A DNA stretch of 64,000 bases from positions 1-64,000 of the forward strand of contig JBBDYD010000194.1 in the NCBI GenBank assembly GCA_040901865.1, read 5' to 3'. Within the stretch, counting starts at the first letter, position 1. Each line of letters starts with the position of its first letter. The translations under genes were made by a program, and so were the position numbers. Shown piece by piece: positions 51,155-60,551 of the stretch. The notes beneath the pieces are model-generated. The model was given only the letters and a program-made list of their open reading frames with translations, searched no databases and was not told the origin of the DNA. This DNA is from JBBDYD01 sp040901865. Lineage in GTDB: Bacteria > Bacteroidota > Ignavibacteria > UBA10030.

Positions 51155-52024
51155 ATGAATACAATAACTGTTGTCGGGGCCGGTACCATGGGAAATGGGA
51201 TTGCCCACGTGTTCGCGCAGAATGGATTTTCCGTTGTCCTCTGCGATGTGAAGCCCGAATTTGTCGACCGCGCCCTCAAGACCATCGACGCGAATCTTAC
51301 GCGGCAAATCAAGAAGGGACTTCTGAAGGAAGAGCAGAAGCAGATGGTCCTTTCAAAGATTCGCACGTCCGTCGATCTGGAATCTGCGTGCAAGGATGCC
51401 AACCTGGTTATTGAAGCAGCAACGGAAAATGACGTAGTGAAAAAGGATATTTTCAGAACGATGGATCGGGCGTCGGGGCCGCAAACGATTCTCGCATCAA
51501 ACACCTCATCGATTTCCATTACGGAAATCGCTGCTGTGACACGCAGACCCGGCAAGGTGATCGGAATGCATTTCATGAACCCGGTCCCCGTCATGAAACT
51601 GGTCGAACTGATCCGTGGACTTGCAACAACTGATGAGACCTTCGCCGCGGTAAAAGCGCTGACGGAACAAATTGACAAAGTACCGGTCGAGGTCAATGAT
51701 TATCCGGGGTTTGTTTCCAATCGTATTCTCTTGCCCATGCTCAACGAGGCGATGTATTGCGTCATGGAGGGCGTCGCAACGCCGGAAGCGATCGATACCG
51801 TGATGAAGCTGGGAATGAACCACCCCATGGGTCCGCTGACATTGGCGGATTTCATCGGCTTGGATGTATGTCTTTCCATCATGGAAGTTCTCCACAAAGG
51901 TCTTGGCGATGCGAAGTACCGGCCCTGTCCACTGCTCCGCAAAATGGTTGCCGCCGGTCATCTCGGCCGCAAAACCGGAAAAGGGTTCTATGACTACCAG
52001 CCAGGCCCGGGGGTAAAAGGATGA
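51155..52024 (+). CDS. 3-hydroxyacyl-CoA dehydrogenase (3-hydroxybutyryl-CoA dehydrogenase type)
   Basis: 289 aa, single-domain size. Rossmann loop GAGTMGNGIAHVFAQNG, catalytic block MHFMNPVPVMKLVE with the essential His, and VNDYPGFVSNRI. Converts acetoacetyl-CoA to 3-hydroxybutyryl-CoA or the reverse with NAD(P). A crotonase is missing from this run, so the dehydration step must be encoded elsewhere. Overlaps the next gene by 4 nt. Confidence 0.94.
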   Translation: MNTITVVGAGTMGNGIAHVFAQNGFSVVLCDVKPEFVDRALKTIDANLTRQIKKGLLKEEQKQMVLSKIRTSVDLESACKDANLVIEAATENDVVKKDIFRTMDRASGPQTILASNTSSISITEIAAVTRRPGKVIGMHFMNPVPVMKLVELIRGLATTDETFAAVKALTEQIDKVPVEVNDYPGFVSNRILLPMLNEAMYCVMEGVATPEAIDTVMKLGMNHPMGPLTLADFIGLDVCLSIMEVLHKGLGDAKYRPCPLLRKMVAAGHLGRKTGKGFYDYQPGPGVKG

Positions 52025-53160
52025 ATTTCCATTTCACGGAAACGCAGTTGATGATCAAGGAAACCGCACGGCAATTTGCTGAGGAGGTCCTCGCGCCGTC
52101 GGCTGATGAACGGGACGAGCGGGAAGAATTCCCTCGTGAGGCGGTCGCGAAAATGGGCGAGCTGGGTTTTATGGGGATGATGGTCTCGGAACAGTATGAA
52201 GGGGCGGGTCTTGACACGATTTCCTATATCCTGGCGATGGAGGAAATCTCGAAGGTGGATGCTTCGGCCGGTGTCATCATGTCGGTCAACAACTCCCTCG
52301 TGTCCTGGGGGATCGAAACGTATGGCAATGAGGGACAAAAGCAGAAATATCTGAAGGACCTTGCGACAGGAAGAAAACTTGGCGCCTTTGCCTTGTCGGA
52401 GCCTGAAGCAGGAAGTGATGCGACCAATCAGCGCACATCTGCAACGAAGGAGGGGGCTCACTATGTTCTCAACGGAACCAAAAACTTCATCACAAACGGT
52501 GCAAATGCTGATATTGTTCTCGTGATGGCCGCGACCGATCGCACGAAAAGTACACACGGGATCAGCGCGTTTATTGTGGAAAAGGGGACTCCGGGATTCT
52601 CTGTGGCGAAAAAGGAAAGAAAGCTCGGCATACGAAGCTCCGATACGGTTTCACTGACCTTCGAGGATTGCCGTATTCCAAAGGAGAACATTATCAAGGA
52701 AGAGGGCTTTGGGATGAAGTTCGCTCTTCGTACTCTGGATGGGGGTCGCATCGGCATTGCATCGCAGGCCCTGGGAATTGCGCAGGGTTCACTGGAGGCC
52801 TCGCTTCGGTACAGCAAGGAACGCAAAGCATTCGATCATCCCATTGCGGACTTCCAGGCAATTCAGTTCAAAATTGCTGACATGGCCACAAACATCGAAG
52901 CGGCACGAATGCTGACTCTGCTGGCAGGCTCCCTGAAGGACCGCGGTGTGAACTACGGCCCCGCCGCCGCAATGGCAAAACTCTACGCTTCAAAAGTTGC
53001 CGTGAGCGCTTCCCTCGAAGCCATTCAAATCCACGGCGGCTACGGTTACATCCGTGAGTACAAAGTCGAGCGGTTTCTCAGGGATTCGAAGATCACTGAG
53101 ATCTATGAAGGAACATCGGAGATAATGAAAGTCGTTATTGCCCGGTCCCTCCTGCAATAA
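52021..53160 (+). CDS. Acyl-CoA dehydrogenase, short-chain type
   Basis: 379 aa flavoenzyme. FALSEPEAGSDA, FITNGANADI, YSKERKAFDHPI, QIHGGYGY and the catalytic Glu of YEGTSEIM, in the butyryl-CoA dehydrogenase position. Oxidises short-chain acyl-CoA with FAD; electrons go to ETF, not encoded here. ATGA overlap with the previous gene. A strong terminator follows. Confidence 0.94.
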   Translation: MNFHFTETQLMIKETARQFAEEVLAPSADERDEREEFPREAVAKMGELGFMGMMVSEQYEGAGLDTISYILAMEEISKVDASAGVIMSVNNSLVSWGIETYGNEGQKQKYLKDLATGRKLGAFALSEPEAGSDATNQRTSATKEGAHYVLNGTKNFITNGANADIVLVMAATDRTKSTHGISAFIVEKGTPGFSVAKKERKLGIRSSDTVSLTFEDCRIPKENIIKEEGFGMKFALRTLDGGRIGIASQALGIAQGSLEASLRYSKERKAFDHPIADFQAIQFKIADMATNIEAARMLTLLAGSLKDRGVNYGPAAAMAKLYASKVAVSASLEAIQIHGGYGYIREYKVERFLRDSKITEIYEGTSEIMKVVIARSLLQ

Positions 53161-53184
53161 CAATGCGCGGATTTTCTACTCAAG

Positions 53185-53207
53185 GCGATCATTCGATCGC
53201 TTTTTTT
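53185..53207 (+). terminator. Rho-independent terminator after the acyl-CoA dehydrogenase
   Basis: GCGATC (53185-53190) / GATCGC (53195-53200), 4-nt loop ATTC, then seven Ts (53201-53207). It ends the rho-thiolase-dehydrogenase transcript. Confidence 0.92.
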
Positions 53208-53358
53208 GTTTGGTGCGACCATACCAGGGGAATTCACCGCGAACTCCCTTCGATTTCTTTGCGTCTCTGTGCAATGTCCAATGGAATGAAGCGTGGCGTC
53301 AACCGGTAATCGCTTACCTTGTTTTTCCATCGAAGTTTTAGTAACATTCATTCTTACT

Positions 53359-54345
53359 ATGAATATCATCAGAATTCTCCATTTATCTGCGGTTTTCTTC
53401 CTCGTAGGAACCGTTCAGGCTCAGGTCGCTGAGCCTGTCACGATGCTGTTTGCAGGAGATCTCACATTGTCAGACAATGTCGAGCGGTTTGTCGGATCGA
53501 GGACGGGCTATGTGTTTGAGCGATGGAAGCCCGGCAGGGAAGCAGATATCTTCATGGTCAATCTCGAACACCCTATAACAACAGCAACGGAAAAAGTCGA
53601 GAAGAAATTCAACTTCAAAATGTCGCCGGAGTATGGTGCAATCCTGCTCGATGCGGGGGTGACCCTGGTGAACAGTGCCAATAACCATGTGTTTGACTAC
53701 GGATTGAAGGGGATCGAAGACACCATGCGGTATCTTGACTCATTAGGTGTTCCGTACACCGGGATTGGCAGAACGCTCGAAGAAGCCCGCCGGCCGGTCA
53801 TCATCGAGAAAAAAGGCCGGAAGATCGGTTTCTTGGGATACTATGGAGGCGGAGACTTCTCTGCCTCACGTGAGAGGGCCGGTTTTGCGCCGCGCTATGC
53901 CCGGTATATCCTCGAAGACGTAAGAAGACTCAAGCGGCGCGTGGACTACGTTGTTGTAAATTTTCATTGGGGTGTCGAGCGTGCAGCGCTGCCCGATGAC
54001 TGGCAGGTAACCCTCGCCAAACGTGTTGTGGATGCCGGGGCGGACCTGATCGTTGGTCACCATCCTCATGTACTTCAGGGCATCGAACGATACAAGGGCG
54101 CCGTCATTGCCTATTCGCTCGGCAACTTCGTGTTTGGCGGAAACAGCCTGCATTCATACGAAACCGCCGTGCTGAAGGTGTCCCTTTCCGCCACGAGTGC
54201 AGATGTGGAGTTGATTCCGGTGAGCGTCAAACGATGGCAACCGCAGCCTTCAACCGGTGAAGTAAGAAAATCAGTCCTGAACCTCGTCCGCGAGCGTTCG
54301 TCTCTTTTTCCCGAAAACCTCTTTCTTACAGGAGTTGTCGAATGA
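53359..54345 (+). CDS. CapA-family exported metallophosphoesterase-like protein (1)
   Basis: 328 aa. Signal peptide MNIIRILHLSAVFFLVGTVQ, then the CapA fold: MLFAGDLTLSD, VNLEHPIT, VNSANNHVFDYG, NFHWGVE, VGHHPHVLQG and YSLGNFVFGG. These give a dinuclear metal site of the calcineurin-like type. CapA takes part in poly-gamma-glutamate export in Bacillus, but the wider family has other envelope roles, and no capB/capC genes are here. ATG 53359 starts the signal peptide. Overlaps lemA by 4 nt. Confidence 0.88.
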   Translation: MNIIRILHLSAVFFLVGTVQAQVAEPVTMLFAGDLTLSDNVERFVGSRTGYVFERWKPGREADIFMVNLEHPITTATEKVEKKFNFKMSPEYGAILLDAGVTLVNSANNHVFDYGLKGIEDTMRYLDSLGVPYTGIGRTLEEARRPVIIEKKGRKIGFLGYYGGGDFSASRERAGFAPRYARYILEDVRRLKRRVDYVVVNFHWGVERAALPDDWQVTLAKRVVDAGADLIVGHHPHVLQGIERYKGAVIAYSLGNFVFGGNSLHSYETAVLKVSLSATSADVELIPVSVKRWQPQPSTGEVRKSVLNLVRERSSLFPENLFLTGVVE

Positions 54346-54947
54346 ACAAAAAACTCTCGGTTGGCATACTGATTCTTATCGGGGTTCTCCTTGTCGGGTC
54401 CCTGCTCCTGGTATGGGGAGTATCGACCTACAACAGGATAATTACTCTGGATGAGCAGGTGAAAGCGGGCTGGAGCCTGGTAGAGAGTCAATATCAACGC
54501 CGGTATGACCTCATCCCTAATCTTGTTGAGACCGTCAAGGGTTTTGCAAAACAGGAACGCGAGGTCCTGGAGAATGTAACGAATGCACGCGCCCGCGTCG
54601 GTCAACTCAACGTTACGCCCGAAGTTCTGAACGACCCCCAGGCGTTTGCGAGGTTCCAGCAGGCACAAGACGGACTCAGTTCGGCGCTGTCACGACTTCT
54701 CGTCATCACCGAGAACTATCCGATCTTGAAGTCGAACGAGAATTTTCTCCAGCTCCAATCGCAGCTCGAAGGAACCGAGAACCGGATCACGGTTGCCCGG
54801 AATCGCTTCAATGAAACGGTTCAGGCTTTCAACACCACAATTCGAAGATTTCCAGGATCAATGGTCGCGTCGTTCTCCGGCTTCCAAGAAGCACAGTATT
54901 TTCAGGCACAAAGCGGAGCCGAGCTGGCGCCGCAAGTCAAGTTCTGA
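54342..54947 (+). CDS. lemA: LemA-family protein
   Basis: 201 aa. One N-terminal transmembrane helix (about 7-29), then the conserved LDEQVKAGWSLVESQYQRRYDLIPNL-type pattern (here in two short blocks, EQVKAGW and QRRYDLIPNLVETVKGF) and a long helical bundle ending FNTTIRRFPGS. LemA-like proteins have an extracytoplasmic helical domain, and their function is poorly known. ATGA overlap with capA. Confidence 0.92.
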   Translation: MNKKLSVGILILIGVLLVGSLLLVWGVSTYNRIITLDEQVKAGWSLVESQYQRRYDLIPNLVETVKGFAKQEREVLENVTNARARVGQLNVTPEVLNDPQAFARFQQAQDGLSSALSRLLVITENYPILKSNENFLQLQSQLEGTENRITVARNRFNETVQAFNTTIRRFPGSMVASFSGFQEAQYFQAQSGAELAPQVKF

Positions 54948-54961
54948 GTCAGGGACTGCCC

Positions 54962-56002
54962 ATGCTTATTCTCATGCGTCAATCGGTCACACGGGATGAA
55001 ATCGAAGGAGTCAAGGCAAAGGTGCACTCCCTCGGATTTACTGCTCATGAAATTCCAGGAGCCCAGCGTGTGGCCATCGGTGTCACGGGCAACAAAGGCC
55101 GGGTGAGCCCTGACCACTTCCTTAGCCTTCCGGGCGTCACAGATGCCATTCCTGTTTCCAAACCTTTCAAGCTCGTCAGCAGGGAAGTGAAGTCCGAGGA
55201 TACTGTTATCCCGGTCGGACGCGACACGATCGGAGGCCGTGAGCTCACGATTATCGCGGGTCCGTGCTCCGTTGAAAGCAGAACCCAGATTCTCGATGTG
55301 GCTTGGCAACTGAAGGAAATGGGGGTAAAGTTTCTGCGCGGTGGTGCGTTCAAGCCGCGGTCGTCCCCTTATTCCTTCCAGGGACTCAAATCAGAAGGTC
55401 TCGAGTATCTCAGAGAAGCTGCCGACCAGACAGGCTTGCATACCGTCACAGAAGTCAAGGACACGGAAAATCTCGCCGAAGTCGTCGCAGCGTCAGACGT
55501 GATCCAAGTCGGGGCACGGAACATGTACAACTTCTCACTTCTTGAAAAACTGGGTGAAATCCGAAAGCCCGTTCTCTTGAAGCGGGGTTTCTCTGCTACG
55601 ATTGAGGAACTTCTCATGTCGGCTGAATACATCGCTTCAAAGGGCAACTATCACATCATCCTGTGCGAACGGGGGATCCGGACATTTGAAACCTACACGC
55701 GGAATACTCTTGATCTGAACGCAGTGCCGGTCGTGAAAAAGCTTTCGCATCTTCCCATCATTGTCGATCCAAGTCACGGCACCGGTGCCTGGGATCTGGT
55801 CATTCCTATGGCCCAGGCGGCAGTGGTTGCCGGCGCGGATGGACTCATCATCGAGGTCCATCCCAATCCGGATTCCGCCCTCTCGGATGGCTTTCAATCG
55901 CTGCGCCCGGATAAGTTCAGAATACTTCTCGAGCGGCTGCGGGAGCTTGGAGCCGTTATTGGCCGTAGTTGTCCGGAAGAAGTGCGTGGCGTTATGCCGT
56001 GA
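54962..56002 (+). CDS. aroF: 3-deoxy-7-phosphoheptulonate synthase
   Basis: 346 aa type I-beta DAHP synthase, first step of the shikimate pathway. It has an N-terminal regulatory ferredoxin-like domain (about 1-75, LILMRQSVTRDEIEGVKAKV), then the TIM barrel: IAGPCSVESRTQ, RGGAFKPRSSPYSFQGL, LKRGFSATIEELLMSAEYI, VDPSHGTGAWDLV. Probably feedback-inhibited through the N domain. The stop overlaps the GTG start of the sensor kinase, an odd partner. Confidence 0.94.
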   Translation: MLILMRQSVTRDEIEGVKAKVHSLGFTAHEIPGAQRVAIGVTGNKGRVSPDHFLSLPGVTDAIPVSKPFKLVSREVKSEDTVIPVGRDTIGGRELTIIAGPCSVESRTQILDVAWQLKEMGVKFLRGGAFKPRSSPYSFQGLKSEGLEYLREAADQTGLHTVTEVKDTENLAEVVAASDVIQVGARNMYNFSLLEKLGEIRKPVLLKRGFSATIEELLMSAEYIASKGNYHIILCERGIRTFETYTRNTLDLNAVPVVKKLSHLPIIVDPSHGTGAWDLVIPMAQAAVVAGADGLIIEVHPNPDSALSDGFQSLRPDKFRILLERLRELGAVIGRSCPEEVRGVMP

Positions 56003-58452
56003 AATCGCGCCGATCCTCACATAGAACCCCCCCGTCCAAAGAGCGGGCTATTGCTCCGCAGAGTGTTCGCGAAAACGTCTTCAGGGAAGTTTTTGACAAT
56101 TCATCGGATGCCCTTGCTGTTATTGAGCCGAGGGGTCTCTTGATTGCCGCAAATTCCGCTGCGTGTCGAATCCTTGGATTCAAGATGACGGATGTCGGGA
56201 AAAAGGCAATTACCACTGCCCTCAAGGAGCCCGATGCACTCGCGTTGATACGAAAAGCCGCAAGGAACGGGAGGGGGGAGGTGCAGTGTGTCCTCAGGAA
56301 CAAGCCCCGGGTGAGCATCCGGATCCGGCCGCGGAGCGTCGGTTCGCGATACGTCATCCTTTCCCTGACTCCTGATTCGACCACCCGTATCCAGAGGACA
56401 TCAAAGGCGTCCTCCTTCCTGTCCCAATTCATAGCCGCCGACACACCCGACAGTGAGGGATATTACCAGAGTATCGTCCAGCATTCTCCTTATGGAGTAG
56501 GCATCGTATTCGGCGGGAAACTGGTGATGGCTAATCCGATTTTTGCAAGGATCCTTGGATACCGCGCTTCGGAGGAACTCGAGGGGAAAGAGATTTCAGG
56601 GTTTATCGATTCCGCTTCAAGAAGGTTCTTTACACTCCTGTCGTCCCGGAAAGTCAAGGGAGAATCCGTCCCTGCGAGGTTTGAAACACAAATGTTGAGG
56701 GCGGACGGATCGTTGATTGACGTGGAGGCATCGTTTACCCTTGGATCCTATCGGGGCGAGCTCGCGCTCAACGTCACGATCAGCGACATCACTTTACGCA
56801 AGGAGCTCGAAAAACGGCTTACGGATTCCGAGCGCCTCTTCCGCAACGTGGTAAATTCCATGGTGGATGCGCTGGTGGTCACGGATCTGGAGGGAAAGGT
56901 CCTCGATGTGAACGAGGAGTTTGAACGCCTTACAGGATTCTCCCGGCGCGAGGCATTGAACGCGATGATTCCGTATCCCTGGATCGACGAAGAGGATCTT
57001 CGGATGTACATTTCCTGGCTGGATGGCCTCCGGGTAAAGAGCGAATCACGCGACTTTGACCTGACGTGGGTGAGCAAAGGGGGCAAGAGGATCGCCGTAA
57101 GTCTCAACACGACCCTCCTGCATAATGCTTCAGGTGCTCCAATGCTGATGGTGAACATCGCGCGTGATATCTCCGAGCGGAAGGCAGCGCAGGAGGAATT
57201 GGGGCGGCAGCTCAATCGGCTTGAGGTGCTGTATGATCTTGGAAAGGCTCTGGGAGGAACGCTGGATCCGGTTGAGATTGCACGCATCACGTTTGAACAG
57301 CTGAAAAAGGTTATTCCCACGGAAGCGTTTTATATCGACTTATACGATGAGCCCGCCCGACAGGTGCGCTCGCTGATCGCCGTGGATATCATCAACGAGA
57401 AGCAATTGGAGTTGAAAGTACGTGATGACCGAATTCCACTCCATGAACGCATGGCCAATTGGCGCGTTGTTCAATCACGTCGACCCATTCTCGAATTACG
57501 GAAATCGATCCCTGCCAGGCCACCCGTGGTTCCCTTTGGAGATGAAGGCCGGGCGTCTGCCTCATTGATGTATGCACCGATGTTTTCAAAAGACCGGATT
57601 ATCGGAATTATTTCCGCCCAGTCCTATGACATCTCGGCGTACACCGATGATCATCTCACGCTTCTCGAGAACATCGCGAACCTTGCGGCCATCGCCATTG
57701 AAAAAGCCAATTTGCACCAGGAAGCGCTTGAGAAGTCGCGGGAGGTTGAGGCCCGCAACAAGGAACTCGATGACTTCACGTATGTGGTGTCTCACGATCT
57801 GAAGGAGCCGCTCATTAGCGTCGAGGGTTACGCCAAGATCATCAAAGAGGAATATTCCGGTCGTTTCGATCCGGCTGCGAAGGAATATTTGAAGTCAATT
57901 CTCGATTCCTGCGGACACATGAAGGGGTTGATCGAAGATCTGCTCCAGTTATCACGGGTTGGTAAACTGGCTGAGCAAAAGCAGCGGCTGAATCTCCACG
58001 AAGTGATCAAAGATGTTCTTGAAGAACTGCAGTTTACGATTCGCGAGCGAAAAGCGGAAATCAGTGTCGACGGCGAACTTCCCGAGGTTTTTGGGGTTGA
58101 CCAACATCTCAAAATTGTTTTCAGAAACCTCTTGTCAAACGGAATCAAATTCTGCGACAAGCTGGTTCCGCAAATCAGGATAACAGCTGCCATAAAGGGA
58201 AATATTGTTGAAATTGCAGTCAAGGATAACGGAATCGGCATTCCTGAGGAGTTTCACGAAAAGATTTTCATGATTTTTCAGAGGCTCCACAAGAAGGAAG
58301 AGTACGAAGGAACCGGGGCAGGTCTTACGATCGTTCGAAAGATCATCGAAGCGCACGGGGGCACCATTCGCCTCTCCTCAGTTCCGGGAACCGGGACGAC
58401 ATTTTTCTTCACATTACCATTTGCCGACAAGAAAGAACCCGCCCGTGCATAG
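55999..58452 (+). CDS. Multi-PAS/GAF sensor histidine kinase
   Basis: 817 aa, no membrane helix, so cytosolic. Order: PAS (about 25-120), PAS (about 150-265), PAS (about 265-395, with VLDVNEEFERLTGFS), GAF (about 410-560), HisKA with the phospho-His599 in VVSHDLKEP, and HATPase with NLLSNGIKF, DNGIGIPEE and GTGAGLTI. The H-box is like that of phytochrome-type kinases. GTG 55999 overlaps the aroF stop (GTGA); the open frame starts at 55969. A single-domain regulator overlaps its end by 8 nt and is its probable partner. Confidence 0.92.
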   Translation: MKSRRSSHRTPPSKERAIAPQSVRENVFREVFDNSSDALAVIEPRGLLIAANSAACRILGFKMTDVGKKAITTALKEPDALALIRKAARNGRGEVQCVLRNKPRVSIRIRPRSVGSRYVILSLTPDSTTRIQRTSKASSFLSQFIAADTPDSEGYYQSIVQHSPYGVGIVFGGKLVMANPIFARILGYRASEELEGKEISGFIDSASRRFFTLLSSRKVKGESVPARFETQMLRADGSLIDVEASFTLGSYRGELALNVTISDITLRKELEKRLTDSERLFRNVVNSMVDALVVTDLEGKVLDVNEEFERLTGFSRREALNAMIPYPWIDEEDLRMYISWLDGLRVKSESRDFDLTWVSKGGKRIAVSLNTTLLHNASGAPMLMVNIARDISERKAAQEELGRQLNRLEVLYDLGKALGGTLDPVEIARITFEQLKKVIPTEAFYIDLYDEPARQVRSLIAVDIINEKQLELKVRDDRIPLHERMANWRVVQSRRPILELRKSIPARPPVVPFGDEGRASASLMYAPMFSKDRIIGIISAQSYDISAYTDDHLTLLENIANLAAIAIEKANLHQEALEKSREVEARNKELDDFTYVVSHDLKEPLISVEGYAKIIKEEYSGRFDPAAKEYLKSILDSCGHMKGLIEDLLQLSRVGKLAEQKQRLNLHEVIKDVLEELQFTIRERKAEISVDGELPEVFGVDQHLKIVFRNLLSNGIKFCDKLVPQIRITAAIKGNIVEIAVKDNGIGIPEEFHEKIFMIFQRLHKKEEYEGTGAGLTIVRKIIEAHGGTIRLSSVPGTGTTFFFTLPFADKKEPARA

Positions 58453-58882
58453 CCCGTCTCCCCTCCGTATCCTTCTGATCGAGGACAACACCGACCACGC
58501 GAAGATCCTTAAGTGGGCATTTGAGCAGACGAATCATGCCACCCATCTGACGTTCTTCCAGGATGCGGATTCTGCCCTTAGTCATCTCGGCGGAAACGGA
58601 AAGGAGCCAACGGTGTTTCCGGATTTGATTTTCCTGGATTATAATCTCCCGGGGATCGGCGGACGGGAAGCCCTGATACGGCTGAAGGCCAATAAGCATT
58701 CAAAAGACGTCCCAGTCATTGTGCTGAGTTCTTCAGAGCGGGATGAAGATGTCCGACACGCGTATGAGTTTGGTGCAAGTACGTACATTAGCAAAGCGGT
58801 GATTCTCGATGAATTGAGAAATTCCCTTCAGGTCGTGCTGGACTATTGGTCGCGGATGGCAAAACTTCCGAGGAGGAGTTGA
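58445..58882 (+). CDS. Single-domain response regulator (Rcp1-like)
   Basis: 145 aa. LLIEDNTDH acidic pocket, phosphoacceptor D65 in FLDYNLPGIGG, Ser/Lys switch in VLSSSERDED and ISKAV. Resembles Rcp1-type regulators of phytochrome kinases (FLDYNLPG, helix at the C-terminus). GTG 58445 overlaps the kinase stop by 8 nt, so the pair is translated together. Confidence 0.9.
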   Translation: MHSPSPLRILLIEDNTDHAKILKWAFEQTNHATHLTFFQDADSALSHLGGNGKEPTVFPDLIFLDYNLPGIGGREALIRLKANKHSKDVPVIVLSSSERDEDVRHAYEFGASTYISKAVILDELRNSLQVVLDYWSRMAKLPRRS

Positions 58883-58883
58883 A

Positions 58884-59564
58884 ATGGAACAAGAGAAACC
58901 CGTCAAGATCCTTCTTATAGAAGATAACGCCGATTTTGCGAAACTGGTGAAATTGTATCTTGCGAAATATGGCGAGACCCGGTTTGAAGTCGAATGGCGT
59001 GAAAATGGGAGGGAAGGTATCGAGCAAGCCGTCTCCTCCGGAGCATCCTATGACGTTATCCTTATGGATTATTTCCTTCCGGGATTGAACGGGTTGGAGG
59101 TGACGAGAAGCCTTCATGAAAAGGACGTGACGACCCCCGTCATTTTCCTTACGGTGAACAAGGACGTCAATCTTGCCGTTGAGGTGATGAAACTCGGTGT
59201 CGAGGATTATCTTGTCAAAGAGGAAGTATCCACTCCGATCCTTCCAAAAACCATCCTCAGCGTTGTGGAAAAAAGGAAGTTGCAGCGGGAGATGGAGAAA
59301 CTGGAGATACGGAAGAAGCGGATCGAAGCCATGCAGGAACTGATCGTTGGGATCACGCACGAGGTCGGCGCACCGCTCGATGGGATGAAACACATCATCG
59401 AAGAGCTGCTCCGAGGAGGTGGACACGAAAAGACCGGGAAGTATCTTTCCATTATCAAGGAAAATATCGATCGCATTCAGCTGAAGGTGGAAAAGCTGAA
59501 CAATCTCAAAGAAGACAAAACGGTACAGTATATTAAAGACATTCGGATGATCGATCTCTCATGA
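58884..59564 (+). CDS. Receiver fused to a dimerisation/H-box-like helix, no ATPase domain
   Basis: 226 aa. Receiver domain (1-125, LLIEDNADF, D62 in LMDYFLPGLNG, K in DYLVKEE), then a coiled-coil linker (130-150) and a helix with GITHEVGAPLDG (His159), resembling a HisKA H-box (HE-x-x-x-PL). No ATPase domain follows; it ends with a short helical tail. So it cannot phosphorylate itself; it may act as a phosphotransfer intermediate or a dimer scaffold for the kinase two genes upstream. Confidence 0.85.
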   Translation: MEQEKPVKILLIEDNADFAKLVKLYLAKYGETRFEVEWRENGREGIEQAVSSGASYDVILMDYFLPGLNGLEVTRSLHEKDVTTPVIFLTVNKDVNLAVEVMKLGVEDYLVKEEVSTPILPKTILSVVEKRKLQREMEKLEIRKKRIEAMQELIVGITHEVGAPLDGMKHIIEELLRGGGHEKTGKYLSIIKENIDRIQLKVEKLNNLKEDKTVQYIKDIRMIDLS

Positions 59565-60418
59565 TGAAGTTCAGAGCCGCCATAGCCCAGGTTGACGCAG
59601 CGGTCGGGGATATGAAACGCAACATTGACCATCATCTGAAGGTCATTGACCGTTGTATTCGCGAAGGAGCACGTTTAGTTGTGTTCCCCGAGTTGAGCCT
59701 GACCGGCTATACGCTTCGGGATCTTGCGTATGAAGTCGCTCTGGACCCGATACGCGATCGATTGCTCGAACCGCTGAGAAAACGAAGCAAGCGCATCTCG
59801 ATTGTTGCAGGACTGGTGGAAAGCGGGAGTGACCATGGGATCTATAATTCCGCTGTGTGCTTTGAGGACGGCGAAGTGCGACACATTCATCGCAAAATCT
59901 ATCTCCCCACGTACGGAATGTTTGAAGAAGGCCGCTATTTCGGGCAGGGGACATCCGTGTCAGCATTTGATTCGCGGCTGGGACGCCTCGGGATGTTGGT
60001 CTGCGAGGACTTTTGGCATCTTTCCCTCCCGTACCTGCTTGCACGAGACGGGGCAGAAGTTCTGCTAAGCCTTACGGCAAGCCCCACTCGCATGGCCGGA
60101 GCTCCGGATGACCTTACGAATGCTCGCGTGAACCACGAACACCACGCGACCTATGCACGGCTGCTGAGTTCCTATGTCTTGTTCAGCAATAGAGTCGGTT
60201 TTGAAGACGGTGTGAGCTTCTGGGGAGGATCAGCGGTGTTTGATCCTTCAGGAGAAAAAACCGTCAAAGCAAAATACTTTGAAGAAGATTTGCTCGTTGC
60301 AGAGATAACCTCGGAAGAGGTTCAAAGAGCCCGCCGACTTTCGCGTCATGCCCTTGATGAAGATCCGCAACTCGTGCTCGACACCCTCCGTCGGTTAAAA
60401 CGCCGTAACAATCCGTAA
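59561..60418 (+). CDS. Carbon-nitrogen hydrolase (nitrilase superfamily)
   Basis: 285 aa. Triad: Glu in FPELSLTGY, Lys in HRKIYLP, Cys in VCEDFWH. Resembles the glutaminase domain of NAD synthetases (FPELSLTGYTLRDL) but no synthetase domain follows, so it may be a free-standing amidase. Overlaps the previous gene by 4 nt; start is ATG 59561 (or 59564). Confidence 0.9.
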   Translation: MMKFRAAIAQVDAAVGDMKRNIDHHLKVIDRCIREGARLVVFPELSLTGYTLRDLAYEVALDPIRDRLLEPLRKRSKRISIVAGLVESGSDHGIYNSAVCFEDGEVRHIHRKIYLPTYGMFEEGRYFGQGTSVSAFDSRLGRLGMLVCEDFWHLSLPYLLARDGAEVLLSLTASPTRMAGAPDDLTNARVNHEHHATYARLLSSYVLFSNRVGFEDGVSFWGGSAVFDPSGEKTVKAKYFEEDLLVAEITSEEVQRARRLSRHALDEDPQLVLDTLRRLKRRNNP

Positions 60419-60478
60419 CGTTTGCTCAAAAGCCATTCCTTTTACGCCGTCTCCGTTGCAACACGGATCGCAACCTGA

Positions 60479-60507
60479 TTGAAAGTCGTGGGGAATTTTC
60501 GTACATT
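60479..60507 (+). promoter_or_regulatory. Candidate promoter of htpX
   Basis: TTGAAA (60479-60484), 17 bp, TACATT (60502-60507), about 45 nt before the htpX ATG. Weaker -10 than the other promoters in the window. Confidence 0.55.
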
Positions 60508-60551
60508 ACTTGACTTTATAGACGAAATCTGAACCGGATGTAGAGGAATCG

